From Fimbriimonadales bacterium (GTDB lineage: Bacteria > Armatimonadota > Fimbriimonadia > Fimbriimonadales > GBS-DC), in assembly GCA_025061985.1 (NCBI GenBank), contig JANXAW010000005.1, positions 1 to 64,000 on the forward strand: a stretch of DNA of 64,000 nt. The letters are read 5' to 3'. The notes beneath the pieces were generated by a model. That model saw only the letters and a list, made by a program, of their open reading frames with translations. It ran no database searches and was not told the origin of the DNA. Both the position numbers and the translations under genes were made by a program. Below, piece by piece: positions 41,741-50,785 of the stretch (within the stretch, counting starts at the first letter, position 1; each line of letters starts with the position of its first letter).

Positions 41741-41749
41741 TGAGGCAGG

Positions 41750-41755
41750 GATACT
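41750..41755 (+). promoter_or_regulatory. -10 element of mntA
   Basis: GGGATACT, 6 nt before GTG 41762 with no SD. The stretch GATACTGAGGCTGTG closely matches TATACTGAGGCTATG at the 59407 gene. Confidence 0.5.
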
Positions 41756-41761
41756 GAGGCT

Positions 41762-42235
41762 GTGTCGGTTCGGGGGAAGTATGCCCACCTGCCCCCGTTG
41801 CCGTCTGACATTGCTCGGCGGCTGGCGCAGCTGCCAAAGCTAATGGCACGGGCGTCAGTGCAGGTAGCATACTTATTCGGCTCGGCGTGCGACAACCCAG
41901 AGGGCAGCGCAGACATTGATTTAGCCGTTGTGCCTGCACGCGGCTACTCGTATGAGAGGCTATACAGTCGGCTATCGCTTGCGCTGGGAACGGGTCGGGG
42001 CGAGGTGATTGAGCTACCCGCTGCCCCCCTTTGGTTGCAGCGTGAGGTTTTGCGGAGGGGGCGGCGAATTTACGCCCGTGACTCAGTTTGGGCGTCGCGT
42101 TATGAGGTGGGCTTGCTTGCATTGATTGAGGAGACTCAGGCGCGGTGGCGGGCATATGCACCCGCGCTCGTACGGGGGGAGCCGATGGAAGTTGACAGGG
42201 AGTTTTTGCAGCAGGTCATTGTGCAGCTGCGCTAG
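41762..42235 (+). CDS. MntA-type minimal nucleotidyltransferase antitoxin
   Basis: The 157-residue product carries the minimal nucleotidyltransferase motif (AYLFGSACDNPEGSADIDLAVV, that is GS-x-D-x-D). MntA antitoxins AMPylate their HEPN toxin HepT. The frame continues without a stop from the MNT domain into the start of the HepT homology (MEVDREFLQQVIVQLR) and ends at a TAG that interrupts HepT, so either an ancestral fusion or loss of the MntA stop is implied. Start GTG 41762 follows a -10 by 6 nt (leaderless type). Confidence 0.7.
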   Translation: MSVRGKYAHLPPLPSDIARRLAQLPKLMARASVQVAYLFGSACDNPEGSADIDLAVVPARGYSYERLYSRLSLALGTGRGEVIELPAAPLWLQREVLRRGRRIYARDSVWASRYEVGLLALIEETQARWRAYAPALVRGEPMEVDREFLQQVIVQLR

Positions 42236-42609
42236 ATCGCAGACGAGCTGGAGCAATACAAGTCGGTTCGCGAGGACGACCTGGCAGCCGACCTTAGCCT
42301 GCACTGGACGGTAGAGCATGGGCTGCAGGCGGGGTTGACGCTTATCCTACAGGCAGCGAGTCATATCTTAAGTGCGGGTTTGGAGTCCTGCCTGAGACTT
42401 GCGAGGCGTCGCTTGCGGAACTTCGCGCACGGGAGGTGATTTCGGCCTCCTTGTATCGGCGCTTGCGGGGTGCTAAAGGCTTTCGGGATGTGTTGGTGCA
42501 CGAGTGCCTCCAGATTGACCTCTCGCGTGTGGCACGGTTCGCAAGGCGGGTGCCGAGCGTGTTTCGCAGTTTCGCTGTGGAGCTGGCTTCTTGGCCAGAG
42601 AGCCGTTGA
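42236..42609 (+). pseudogene. Broken HepT (HEPN) toxin gene
   Basis: Directly after the in-frame TAG the same frame continues with HepT-like sequence (LSLHWTVEHGLQAGLTLILQAASHIL). Near 42385 the homology moves to another frame, giving LPETCEASLAELRAREVI and the HEPN active-site region GFRDVLVHECLQID. The HEPN R-x4-H residues remain, but the Tyr of the RX4HXY motif, the residue modified by MntA in characterised pairs, is Cys. One nonsense codon, one frameshift and this substitution indicate a dead toxin. HepT homology begins at about ATG 42185, inside the mntA frame. Confidence 0.7.
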
Positions 42610-42697
42610 GGCGGGCATAGGGGTCTTGGTGGCTCTCTTTGGCGGCGGGCGTCCACTTGGCATGTGTGGCTTGGGTTTGGCGGTAGAGGGAAGAAGC

Positions 42698-43756
42698 CTA
42701 TGCCTTCGCTTTGCGCGGCGGCGCTGCGCTTTTGCGTACAATCAGCTCGCCTTGCACTAAGCGCGCTCCGCGCAAGGTCTCGCCAGCCTCGATCTGGTGG
42801 AGCAGGGCTTGCGCGGCTTCCAAACCGATGTCGTGAATGGGAATGCGGATGGTGGTGAGGGGCGGTTTGGCAAGCGCTGCTAAGGGTACATCGTCAAATC
42901 CGACGACGGAGACATCTGTTGGGACGCGCACGCCGCGCTGGACACAAGCGTCCAACACGCCCAGCGCCACCATATCGTTGGAGGCAATGATTGCCGTAAG
43001 GCGTGGGCGCACTTCAAGTAACTGCTGCGCGGCTGCCAAGCCCCCGCTGTATTCGTAGTTGCTTGGAGCGATCCACTCGGCGTCTACACGGATGCCGTGC
43101 GCATCCATCGCAGACAGGTAAGCCTGCAGACGCTGCTGCGCGCTCCACTGATTGTCGGGTCCCTTGACAAAGCCAATGCGCCGATGCCCCATCCCGATAA
43201 GGTACTCCGTGAGGAGGCGCATCATCGCCTCGTTGTCGGCATCGATGCAGTAGAACCCTAGCGATTCGGGGAGGGTGCTGCCTACTACGACGCATGGCAG
43301 CTGCGTGTGGGCGTGGTAATCCAGCAGTGGGCTTCCGATTAGCGGTGCAACGAGGATCACTCCATCCACTGTGCCGTCATCGATCTGGTGCCACAGGGTG
43401 CGGGGGTTGAGGTCGCTGAGCGTGATGATTTTGAGGTGGTAGCCCCGTGGGGTAAGGCTGTCGACCACGCCGTCCAGCACAGCAGTGACATACGGGTTGC
43501 GTGTGAACACGGCGTGCTGAGGTTCCACCACCACCCCGACTGTGTGCGTGCGCCGTGCTGCAAGGCTTCGCGCCACGCGGTTGGGGCGATAGCCGAGCTG
43601 GCGTGCCACACTCAGGACCCGCTCCACTGTTTCAGGGCTGTGGAGCTGGGTCTTGCCACTCAGGATGTTCGACGCCGTGCCAATGGAAACGCCTGCTTCC
43701 TCTGCTAGCTGCTTCAGGGTTGGGCGCGCGGCGCGCCTCGTGAGTTTCACAGTCAA
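42698..43756 (-). CDS. LacI-family transcriptional regulator
   Basis: The 352-residue protein has the LacI HTH and hinge (PTLKQLAEEAGVSIGTASNILSGKTQLHSPETVERVLSVARQLGYRPNRVARSL) and a periplasmic-binding-protein-like effector domain (GVILVAPLIGSPLL, VDAEWIAPSNYEYSGGLAAAQQLL, VSVVGFDDVPLAALAKPPLTTIRIP). It would bind an operator and respond to a sugar-like ligand. The start overlaps the stop of the upstream dehydrogenase gene, suggesting it regulates that gene. TTG 43756 and GTG 43750 are both possible starts. Confidence 0.93.
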   Translation of the reverse strand: MTVKLTRRAARPTLKQLAEEAGVSIGTASNILSGKTQLHSPETVERVLSVARQLGYRPNRVARSLAARRTHTVGVVVEPQHAVFTRNPYVTAVLDGVVDSLTPRGYHLKIITLSDLNPRTLWHQIDDGTVDGVILVAPLIGSPLLDYHAHTQLPCVVVGSTLPESLGFYCIDADNEAMMRLLTEYLIGMGHRRIGFVKGPDNQWSAQQRLQAYLSAMDAHGIRVDAEWIAPSNYEYSGGLAAAQQLLEVRPRLTAIIASNDMVALGVLDACVQRGVRVPTDVSVVGFDDVPLAALAKPPLTTIRIPIHDIGLEAAQALLHQIEAGETLRGARLVQGELIVRKSAAPPRKAKA

Positions 43757-45501
43757 ATTATAGCCCGTGAAGCGTGGAAGAGCGCTTCCTCTGCCTGCTT
43801 CGTCCAGTAGCGTCCCTGCTCTAGGTGGGCATGCACCTCAGGCAAGTGGGTTGCCAGTTCCGAAAGTCCGAGCAGGGGCAGTTCGGGGAGCTGCGGGAAG
43901 ATCACGATTTTGCCGGGATAGCGGTGCTCCTGCACGGCGCGGAGGGCTTCAGGAAGCGCGTTTAGCCCTGCAATCGCGCCAATCACTGTGCGGGCAGGGA
44001 GCGCGCCCTCGGCGACCATCCGTAGGCATTCACTAATGTCTTCCATCGTAGAGCCGCTGCTACCCAGCAGGCGCATATGGCGCGAGGCAAGTGGCGTCAG
44101 GTCCAAGGGCACCTTCTGCCCCTTCGGAATGCCCGCAAACAGGTTGAGCACGCCGCCATCGGTGAGCAGGGGGTAAGTGAGTGCGACTGCCTCTTCCGAG
44201 GATGCTAACAGCATAATCTGGTCATATCCATAGGGGCTAAGCGACCGAAGGTGCGCTTGCTGCTCTTCGGGCGGGGTGTTGGCGTTGCAGTAGAAGTGCA
44301 GCTCTACGCCTACCGCTTGGGCTAATGGCGTGCCTAGCGCCCGCAGTGGCTCCAGCCGCTCGGGGTGGCGGTCTACGACAACCACCTGCGCGGGGGGTTC
44401 AGGGCGTGTGAGCGCGTAGAACAGGTGCATCTGCCCCATCGCGCCTCCCGCGCCGAAGATCAGCAAGCGCTCCCCGCCTTGCAAGGCTGTGCTACGAGTG
44501 TGCTGGTAGGCATCGGTAATATCCCAGCTGGTGGTGCCCATAATCAGCAGGCGGTCGTAGTGCAAGCGTCCCACATCCACGGGCACAGGGTCAAGCCAGT
44601 GGTGGCAGGTGAAGCTGAGTGCACCCCCGTACGCAAGCGAGTCAATAGCCTGCTCCAAGAGTGGCGCAGTGGGGTTACCAAAGATTAGTACATCGGAAAA
44701 GCCCTCCGGGGCGTAGGTGCGGCGCGCCTCTTGCACCAGCGCAGGGTCGTAAAGGTTCTGCTCAGCCACTTGGAAGCAGTGGGTCGGCATCCCCAGCTGC
44801 TGAGCGGCTTGCGAGAACTCTTCGGCGAGCGGGTTGCCCCGCGAATCGGCGATGATGACCGCAACGCCTGAGCAGGCAGCGCTTGCTTGGGGCACTAGCG
44901 CTTTAAGCGCACTGCAGCGGTACCGCACCATCGGCGCGTGGGGGATAACCACAAGCCACGCCCCGTTGGGTTTAGGAGTGGGGCGCGGGTGGATGCGGTA
45001 GCTGGCAACTACGCACGCCCATGGTTCCACTAGCGCTGCCTCGGCATAGCTTAGGTGGTCGGGGCAGCGGAGCAAGTAGCAGCCTGCGTCGCCGTTTAGC
45101 ACGGGCTGCCCGAAGATGGTGTATTGGCTGTAGCCCCCATCCAGCGCGTAGCCAACGGCTTGCACGCGCCCGTTCACATACACATCGGCTTGCACGATGT
45201 AGCGTTCGCCCACGCGGAAGCGGTCACGGAGCGCTTCGCCCACTTGGGCAACCGTGCAGCTAATCTCGTGCCCCATAACCACAGGGTGGCGGCGTAGGTC
45301 GCGCTGGATTTTGGGGTGCGCCTCGCCTAAGCGCAGGATCTTGAGGTCGCTAAAGCAAATCCCAACCGCGTCGATGCGCACCAGCAGCTCATCAGGCGCA
45401 GGTTGGGGCGTGGGGAGCAGCTCTGGCTTGCCCTCGCGCCCCAGATTCTCAAAGCCTGCCCCATACAGGTTCCAGCGTAGGTGGTGGGTGGGGAGGGTCA
45501 T
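43753..45501 (-). CDS. Oversized zinc-binding MDR dehydrogenase (sugar-phosphate reductase-like)
   Basis: The 582-residue protein has the MDR catalytic domain at the N-terminus (VRIDAVGICFSDLKIL and VVMGHEISCTVAQVGEALRDRFRVGERYIVQADVY) and a C-terminal NAD-binding Rossmann fold (GERLLIFGAGGAMGQMHLFYAL, then VVVVDRHPERLEPL). Between them lies an extra region of about 150 residues that itself looks Rossmann-like (GVAVIIADSRGNPLAEEFSQAA, SDVLIFGNPTAPLLEQAIDSLAYGGALSF). Usual MDR enzymes have 340-420 residues. L-sorbose-1-phosphate reductase is the nearest match I can suggest. It is coupled to htrA by a TGATG overlap and to the LacI gene by overlap. Confidence 0.78.
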   Translation of the reverse strand: MTLPTHHLRWNLYGAGFENLGREGKPELLPTPQPAPDELLVRIDAVGICFSDLKILRLGEAHPKIQRDLRRHPVVMGHEISCTVAQVGEALRDRFRVGERYIVQADVYVNGRVQAVGYALDGGYSQYTIFGQPVLNGDAGCYLLRCPDHLSYAEAALVEPWACVVASYRIHPRPTPKPNGAWLVVIPHAPMVRYRCSALKALVPQASAACSGVAVIIADSRGNPLAEEFSQAAQQLGMPTHCFQVAEQNLYDPALVQEARRTYAPEGFSDVLIFGNPTAPLLEQAIDSLAYGGALSFTCHHWLDPVPVDVGRLHYDRLLIMGTTSWDITDAYQHTRSTALQGGERLLIFGAGGAMGQMHLFYALTRPEPPAQVVVVDRHPERLEPLRALGTPLAQAVGVELHFYCNANTPPEEQQAHLRSLSPYGYDQIMLLASSEEAVALTYPLLTDGGVLNLFAGIPKGQKVPLDLTPLASRHMRLLGSSGSTMEDISECLRMVAEGALPARTVIGAIAGLNALPEALRAVQEHRYPGKIVIFPQLPELPLLGLSELATHLPEVHAHLEQGRYWTKQAEEALFHASRAII

Positions 45502-46661
45502 CAGAAGTCCTCAGGCCGGACACCTAGCGTGGCGGTAAGTTCCAGCGTGCGTCCCTCGCGCCAGACGCGGATAGTCACCTTTTGACCAGGCTTTGCACGG
45601 CGCATGAAATTCTGCACATCCTCTATCGTGCGCATCGGACGCCCATCTATGTGCGTGATCACATCTCCGGGTTGAATGCCTGCTGCCTCTGCGGGGGAGT
45701 CGGCGATGACCGCGTCCACAAACATTCCTGCGGTGGGGAAGCGCACGCCCGGGAAGTACTGGCTTAGCAGTTGTCGCACGCCAGGGTTGCTAATGTCAGC
45801 GTAGCTAATGCCCAGCCACGCTTGCCCAAGGGAGCCATGCTCCAGAATCTCGCGCACCACCTGCTTGACGCGGTTGATGGGGATGGCGAAGCCAATGCCT
45901 ACGTTTGCACCCACAGGCGAGTAGATCGCAGTGTTGATTCCCACCAGTCGCCCGCGAGAGTCGGCAAGCGCGCCTCCAGAGTTGCCTTGATTGATCGCAG
46001 CATCTGTCTGGATGAAGCCGCCGGGCAGGCCAGGGCGGTCCAGCGAGCGGTTAAGCGCGCTCACAATCCCTGCCGTTACGGTTGTGCCCAAGCCGAAGGG
46101 GTTGCCAACTGCAATCACCCAGTCCCCTACTTGTAACTTGTCGGAGTCGCCCATCTGCGCCGTGGGCAAGTTGCGGGCATCAATTTTGAGGAGCGCAATG
46201 TCGTTCTGTGAGTCGGTGCCCAGTACCGTGGCTTGGAAGCGTCGCCCATCCTGCAAGGTCACGAAAATCTGAGGCGCTATCCGTCCCCCGCGCGTGCGCA
46301 CCACGTGGTTGTTGGTCACAATGTACCCGTCGGGGCTGATGATTACGCCCGAGCCGCTGCTACGGATGTTGTGCACGTCCCCGAAAAAGCGCACGCGCGC
46401 CTCAGTATCGATGTTCACCACGGCGGGCGAGATGCGCTGCGACGCAACGCGTAGCATCGTCTCGAAACTGGTGGGTGCAGGTTCGGCAGGCGGGCGCTGT
46501 TCCAGCACGCGTATCAGCCCCGAGCGTTCCGCTGGTGTATCGCCTGAAGGCGCAGCAATCACCTGAAGCCCCCGAAGCTTCGGGAAATAAGCGTTCAACA
46601 CGTACGCGCCCGCGAGAAACCCCAGGGCAAACAACGCCACAAAGCTTAGAAACCTTCGCAT
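45501..46661 (-). CDS. HtrA/DegP-type serine protease with one PDZ domain
   Basis: The 386-residue protein has an N-terminal membrane anchor (FLSFVALFALGFLAGAYVL) and a trypsin-like domain with the catalytic triad His in YIVTNNHVV, Asp in SQNDIALLKI and Ser in INQGNSGGAL. A single C-terminal PDZ domain follows (AGMFVDAVIADSPAEAAGIQPGDVITHIDGRPM). It is an envelope quality-control protease of the DegS/DegP type. ATG 46661 follows GGAGGGTCGGCG and replaces the track start 46691. It precedes the MDR gene with a TGATG overlap. Confidence 0.94.
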   Translation of the reverse strand: MRRFLSFVALFALGFLAGAYVLNAYFPKLRGLQVIAAPSGDTPAERSGLIRVLEQRPPAEPAPTSFETMLRVASQRISPAVVNIDTEARVRFFGDVHNIRSSGSGVIISPDGYIVTNNHVVRTRGGRIAPQIFVTLQDGRRFQATVLGTDSQNDIALLKIDARNLPTAQMGDSDKLQVGDWVIAVGNPFGLGTTVTAGIVSALNRSLDRPGLPGGFIQTDAAINQGNSGGALADSRGRLVGINTAIYSPVGANVGIGFAIPINRVKQVVREILEHGSLGQAWLGISYADISNPGVRQLLSQYFPGVRFPTAGMFVDAVIADSPAEAAGIQPGDVITHIDGRPMRTIEDVQNFMRRAKPGQKVTIRVWREGRTLELTATLGVRPEDF

Positions 46662-46677
46662 CGCCGACCCTCCATGG

Positions 46678-46683
46678 AGTGTA
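46678..46683 (-). promoter_or_regulatory. -10 element of htrA
   Basis: Minus-strand GGTACACT, 16 nt before ATG 46661. The expected transcript start is close to the SD, so the leader is very short. Confidence 0.4.
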
Positions 46684-46779
46684 CCCCACAAAGTTAGACG
46701 CGCAAAATCTGCGCAGGTGCAGTCTTGGAAGCAGGAAAAGGAGCGCGTCTAGTGAACTTCACCCTGCAGGAGGGTGCCA

Positions 46780-47985
46780 ATGAAGGTTCTCGTCGCAGAC
46801 AAGTTCGAGCAAAGCGGCTTAGAAGGCTTGCGAGCGTTGGGCTGCCAAGTTATCTACGACCCTAGCCTCAAAGAAGAGGCACTGGTTGAGGCGCTGCGCC
46901 TTCATCAGCCTGAAGTGCTAGTGGTGCGCTCCACGCAGGTTACTGCGCCGATGCTCGAGGTGGAAAGTCTGAGCTTGGTGATACGCGCAGGTGCGGGTGT
47001 GAACACCATCGATGTGGAAACCGCCTCCAAGCGAGGGATTTATGTGGCGAACTGCCCCGGCAAGAACGCCATTGCGGTGGCGGAGTTGGCATTCGGGCTG
47101 ATTCTCTCGCTTGATCGGCGCATCCCCGACAACGTAGCGCAGCTACGGGCAGGTAGGTGGAACAAGAAGGAGTTCAGCGAGGCGCGCGGGCTGTACGGGC
47201 GCACCTTAGGGCTGATCGGTGTGGGCAACATCGGGCGCGAGATGATCCCGCGCGCCAAGGCGTTCGGCTTGCGCGTAATAGGGTGGAGCCGTTCGCTGAC
47301 CCCGGAGCGAGCAGAAGCGTTAGGGATTGGCTACCGCGCAACGCCGCTGGATGTCGCCAGCGAGGCGGATATCGTCAGTGTGCATGTCGCGCTCACCCCT
47401 GAAACCCGCCACCTATGCAATCGCGCGTTCTTTGAGGCGATGCGCCCTGGTGCCTACTTCATTAACACTGCGCGCGCAGAGGTGGTAGACGAGGAAGCAT
47501 TAGCGTGGGCTATCCGCGAGAAGGGCATTCGTGCGGGGCTGGATGTGTTCGAAGGCGAACCCAGCGCAGGTGAAGGCGAGTTCCGCAACCCACTGGTAGA
47601 CCTGCCAAATGTTTACGGCACGCACCACATCGGCGCATCCACTCAGCAAGCGCAGGAAGCTATCGCCGCCGAGGTGGTGCACATCGTGCGCACCTACATG
47701 CAAACGGGGCGCGTGCCGAATGTGGTCAACCTTGCCGAGCGCTCACCTGCCAAATACCTGCTGGTAGTGCGCCACTTAGACCGAGTGGGCGTGCTGGCGC
47801 ATGTGTTCAACTGCCTGCGCGAGGCAAACATCAACGTGCAAGAGACCGAGAACATCATCTTCGCGGGCGCGGAGGCAGCAGTCGCACGCATCCAACTGGA
47901 TATCGCGCCTTCCGAGGGCACCCTCAAGGCAATCCGCCAGCACGAGTACATCCTCTCTGTGAACTTGGTGCCCTTGGAGTCTTGA
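46780..47985 (+). CDS. serA: D-3-phosphoglycerate dehydrogenase
   Basis: The 401-residue protein has the substrate domain (MKVLVADKFEQSGLEGLRALG and VIRAGAGVNTIDVETASKRGI), the NAD-binding domain (GRTLGLIGVGNIGREMIPRAKAFGLRVI, then FINTARAEVVDEEAL with the catalytic Arg, and the His of THHIGAST), and a C-terminal ACT domain (LVVRHLDRVGVLAHVFNCLREANINVQETENIIF). It oxidises 3-phosphoglycerate in serine synthesis. ATG 46780 follows AGGAGGGTGCCA and is preferred to GTG 46774. It converges with psd, the stops being 3 nt apart. Confidence 0.93.
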   Translation: MKVLVADKFEQSGLEGLRALGCQVIYDPSLKEEALVEALRLHQPEVLVVRSTQVTAPMLEVESLSLVIRAGAGVNTIDVETASKRGIYVANCPGKNAIAVAELAFGLILSLDRRIPDNVAQLRAGRWNKKEFSEARGLYGRTLGLIGVGNIGREMIPRAKAFGLRVIGWSRSLTPERAEALGIGYRATPLDVASEADIVSVHVALTPETRHLCNRAFFEAMRPGAYFINTARAEVVDEEALAWAIREKGIRAGLDVFEGEPSAGEGEFRNPLVDLPNVYGTHHIGASTQQAQEAIAAEVVHIVRTYMQTGRVPNVVNLAERSPAKYLLVVRHLDRVGVLAHVFNCLREANINVQETENIIFAGAEAAVARIQLDIAPSEGTLKAIRQHEYILSVNLVPLES

Positions 47986-47988
47986 CCC

Positions 47989-48714
47989 TTAGTGGGTGGG
48001 CGGCGACTTAAGGCGCGCCACCGGCGTTTGACCACCATACACTTGCGCGCCTGTGTGCGTAAGGATGTCTACTGCTCGCGAAAAGATGAGCAGGTCTACC
48101 TGACTACCGCGCTCGATAAAGGTGAGCTTTTGGGCGGGTTGTACCTGCTGCCCCTCGCGCACGAAAGTCGTGATTTTGTTGACGAACTTGTCGGCGATCT
48201 CCACCACCGCGACGCGCACACGCTCGTTCTCCAAAAAGATAGTCTGGCGCTCGTTCTCCAAGTAGTAGCGTTTGCCTAGCAGGTCTACGGCGCGGCGCAG
48301 CCAAGTCATACTCACATACTCCCACAAGTCCACCATTGGGAGGTTCACTCGCGCGGGCGTGTAGACAATCTTGCGAACCACGCCAGCAATCGGCGCGTAG
48401 TTGTAATGCACGTCCAGCGGACTCATGTAAATCCCTATCAGCCAGCCCTCAGGTGAGGTGCCTTCCCACTCGGCGCGCGTAATCTCGGTAATCGGGATAG
48501 GGCGCCCCAACTTCTCTGCGAACACAGTGCCGTCGGCACTTACGGGGCGAATGTAGACCACCTTGCCATCGCACGGCGCTAGGATGAGGCTTGGGTCCTC
48601 TGGTGGGATGCGCACAGGGTCACGATAGAACCAGACCTTGCGAAGGAACCACGTTGTGCCTGCTGCTACTGCTCCTATGCCTAACGCCACTTTCAGCCAA
48701 GCGGGGATGCGCAC
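47989..48714 (-). CDS. psd: Phosphatidylserine decarboxylase
   Basis: The 241-residue proenzyme has an N-terminal hydrophobic segment, [32 protein letters not shown] with the conserved His, and [11 protein letters not shown] at the C-terminus, the GS self-cleavage site of the short psd-A type. Cleavage creates the pyruvoyl group that decarboxylates phosphatidylserine to phosphatidylethanolamine. The GTG start at 48714 lies 8 nt after GGTACAAT and lacks an SD, so translation is probably leaderless. Confidence 0.92.
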   Translation of the reverse strand: MRIPAWLKVALGIGAVAAGTTWFLRKVWFYRDPVRIPPEDPSLILAPCDGKVVYIRPVSADGTVFAEKLGRPIPITEITRAEWEGTSPEGWLIGIYMSPLDVHYNYAPIAGVVRKIVYTPARVNLPMVDLWEYVSMTWLRRAVDLLGKRYYLENERQTIFLENERVRVAVVEIADKFVNKITTFVREGQQVQPAQKLTFIERGSQVDLLIFSRAVDILTHTGAQVYGGQTPVARLKSPPTH

Positions 48715-48722
48715 GGCAAGAG

Positions 48723-48728
48723 ATTGTA
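48723..48728 (-). promoter_or_regulatory. -10 element of psd (leaderless arrangement)
   Basis: Minus-strand AGGTACAAT, 8 nt before GTG 48714. Confidence 0.5.
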
Positions 48729-48802
48729 CCTATTCCGCTGCCAGGGGCGCGATTTCCGCCATCAGCCGCAGTGAAAAAGTTTTCGCACACGCTCAGGTGG
48801 GG

Positions 48803-48808
48803 TATACT
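48803..48808 (+). promoter_or_regulatory. -10 element of apt
   Basis: GGTATACT, 25 nt before ATG 48834, with a GGAGGGG SD in between. Confidence 0.5.
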
Positions 48809-48833
48809 TTCCGCGCAAATGGAGGGGCAGAAG

Positions 48834-49355
48834 ATGCGCGAGCTGTTGGCGGCGCAGCTGGTGCGCGACATTCCGAACTTCCCCGAGCCGGGCATTATCT
48901 TCAAAGACATCACGCCCGTGCTTAGGCACCCGCAGGCGCTCAAGGAAGTGATTGATCTAATGACTGAGCACGCGCGCGAACTCAAGCCCGATCTTATTGC
49001 AGCCATCGAATCGCGCGGGTTCGTGTTCGGCTTGCCGATTGCCATCAACTTGGGGCTGGGCTTTGTGCCGATTCGCAAGTTGGGCAAGCTGCCCGGAGAC
49101 AAAATCAGCGAAGAGTACGCCCTTGAGTACGGCACCAACACCGTGGAAATCCACACAGACGCCGTAGAGCCAGGGCAGCGCGTGGTTATAGTGGACGACC
49201 TGCTAGCCACGGGGGGCACAGCGCGAGCTGCCGCCCGCTTGGTTGAGCGACTGGGCGGAGTGGTAGTGGGCTTTGTGTTTCTGATTGAGCTCACCTTCCT
49301 CAACGGGCGCAAGAACCTGCGCGGCTACGATGTGTACACGCTTATTCAATACTAA
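48834..49355 (+). CDS. apt: Adenine phosphoribosyltransferase
   Basis: The 173-residue protein has the Apt N-terminus ([30 protein letters not shown]), [21 protein letters not shown] and the PRPP-binding loop [17 protein letters not shown]. It salvages adenine to AMP. The track starts at 48591, far too long. ATG 48834 follows a GGAGGGG SD and a -10 at 48803 and gives the usual length. Confidence 0.95.
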   Translation: MRELLAAQLVRDIPNFPEPGIIFKDITPVLRHPQALKEVIDLMTEHARELKPDLIAAIESRGFVFGLPIAINLGLGFVPIRKLGKLPGDKISEEYALEYGTNTVEIHTDAVEPGQRVVIVDDLLATGGTARAAARLVERLGGVVVGFVFLIELTFLNGRKNLRGYDVYTLIQY

Positions 49356-49360
49356 CCGCC

Positions 49361-50416
49361 ATGACAGTACGCGAGCGATTGGAGCAGCTGGAGTACCAAC
49401 TTTTGGCGCCATATGCCACAAAGAGCGCAGAATCGCGCGGGCGACCTGTGCCCGAGCCACCCGATCCTGTGCGCACCGCCTTCCAACGCGATCGCGACCG
49501 CATCATCCACTGCAAAGCATTCCGCCGCCTCAAGCACAAAACGCAAGTGTTCTTAGACCCCAACGAAGACCATTACCGCACGCGCCTGACGCACACGCTG
49601 GAGGTGGCACAAATCGCTCGCACTATCAGCCGCGCCCTGCGCCTCAACGAGGACCTCACGGAAGCAATTGCCCTCGCCCACGACTTGGGGCACCCTCCAT
49701 TCGGGCATACCGGCGAGGAAGCCCTCGATGAAATCATGCAGGAGTACCTGCCTGGTAAACGCTTCCGCCATTACGAGCAGAGCCTGCGCGTAGTAGACTG
49801 CCTTGAAAAGGACGGGCGCGGGCTAAACCTCACGCACGAGGTGCGCGAGGGTATCTTAGGGCATTCCAAAGGGCGCGCTGACCTTACCGCCGACGAATCC
49901 GAAAAGACGGTGCATCTCGAAGCTGCTGTGGTGCGCATCGCCGACCGCATCGCCTACCTCAATCACGACTTTGACGACGGCGTGCGTGCGGGGCTGCTCA
50001 AGCCCGACTCGCTGCCACGGGACCTGGTTGACTTCTTAGGCAGAACCCACAGCGAACGCATCGCCCGCATGGTCATTGATGTGGTGGAGACCAGCGACGG
50101 CAAGCCTGTTGTGCAGATGAGCGCGCCAATGCTGGAAGCCGTCAACCGAATGAAAGAGTTTATGTTTGAAAACCTCTATCACCATCCAGCGGTGCAGCGC
50201 GAACGCGAAAAGATGAAAGTCTTGCTGCGCCAGATGTTCGAGTACTACTACAAAAACCCTCACGAGATGTCGCCGAACTTCCACCCCAAAGAGGACACAG
50301 TGGAGGCGCGTGTGCAAGCGGTGTGCGACTACCTTGCGGGGATGACTGACCGCTATGCCCTGATGAAGTACGAGCAAATCTTTCTACCGCGTACGTGGGG
50401 AACGGGCATGCCATGA
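49361..50416 (+). CDS. dgt: dGTP triphosphohydrolase-like HD-domain protein
   Basis: The 351-residue protein has the dNTPase pattern: AFQRDRDRIIHCKAFRRLKHKTQVF at the N-terminus, HYRTRLTHTLEVAQIARTI, the HD motif ALAHDLGHPPFGHTGE, and RIADRIAYLNHDFDDGVRAG. These enzymes cleave dNTPs to nucleosides and triphosphate. It begins 5 nt after apt with no SD, and its stop overlaps the next start as ATGA, so apt, dgt and the zinc ribbon form an operon. Confidence 0.92.
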   Translation: MTVRERLEQLEYQLLAPYATKSAESRGRPVPEPPDPVRTAFQRDRDRIIHCKAFRRLKHKTQVFLDPNEDHYRTRLTHTLEVAQIARTISRALRLNEDLTEAIALAHDLGHPPFGHTGEEALDEIMQEYLPGKRFRHYEQSLRVVDCLEKDGRGLNLTHEVREGILGHSKGRADLTADESEKTVHLEAAVVRIADRIAYLNHDFDDGVRAGLLKPDSLPRDLVDFLGRTHSERIARMVIDVVETSDGKPVVQMSAPMLEAVNRMKEFMFENLYHHPAVQREREKMKVLLRQMFEYYYKNPHEMSPNFHPKEDTVEARVQAVCDYLAGMTDRYALMKYEQIFLPRTWGTGMP

Positions 50417-50760
50417 AGCTGCGCTGCCGTCGCTGCAATGCGCCGATCACTTTGGACGATTTCACCTACATTGCCTACCACGGGCACACGATGGGCGCCA
50501 ACCGCGTGGAGGTGCATTATGAATGCCCTCAGTGTCGCTATCAAGGGGGGCGGATGCTCCCGCAAACGGCGTGGGACGAACTGCTGCTTAGCTACTTGGA
50601 GCGCGATGAACGCACAGTAGGCGAGTGGCTGCTCACACAGCAGCTGGGTCCCATCACGGATGAGGAAATTCGCGCTATGCGGCGGGCGCTGTATGAAGGG
50701 AATGTTTTGGAGAGCTTGCGCGAGTGGGAGCGCGCCCGCCGCACAGAGCGAGCAGAATGA
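50413..50760 (+). CDS. Small zinc-ribbon protein coupled to dgt
   Basis: The 115-residue protein starts at ATG 50413 in an ATGA overlap with dgt. It has two CxxC pairs (CRRCNAPITLDDF and YECPQCRYQGG) forming a zinc ribbon, followed by a helical acidic region. The family is not recognised. A nucleic-acid-binding or structural role is possible. Confidence 0.7.
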   Translation: MKLRCRRCNAPITLDDFTYIAYHGHTMGANRVEVHYECPQCRYQGGRMLPQTAWDELLLSYLERDERTVGEWLLTQQLGPITDEEIRAMRRALYEGNVLESLREWERARRTERAE

Positions 50761-50785
50761 GGCACGCTTGCGCCTGCGTCGCTGG

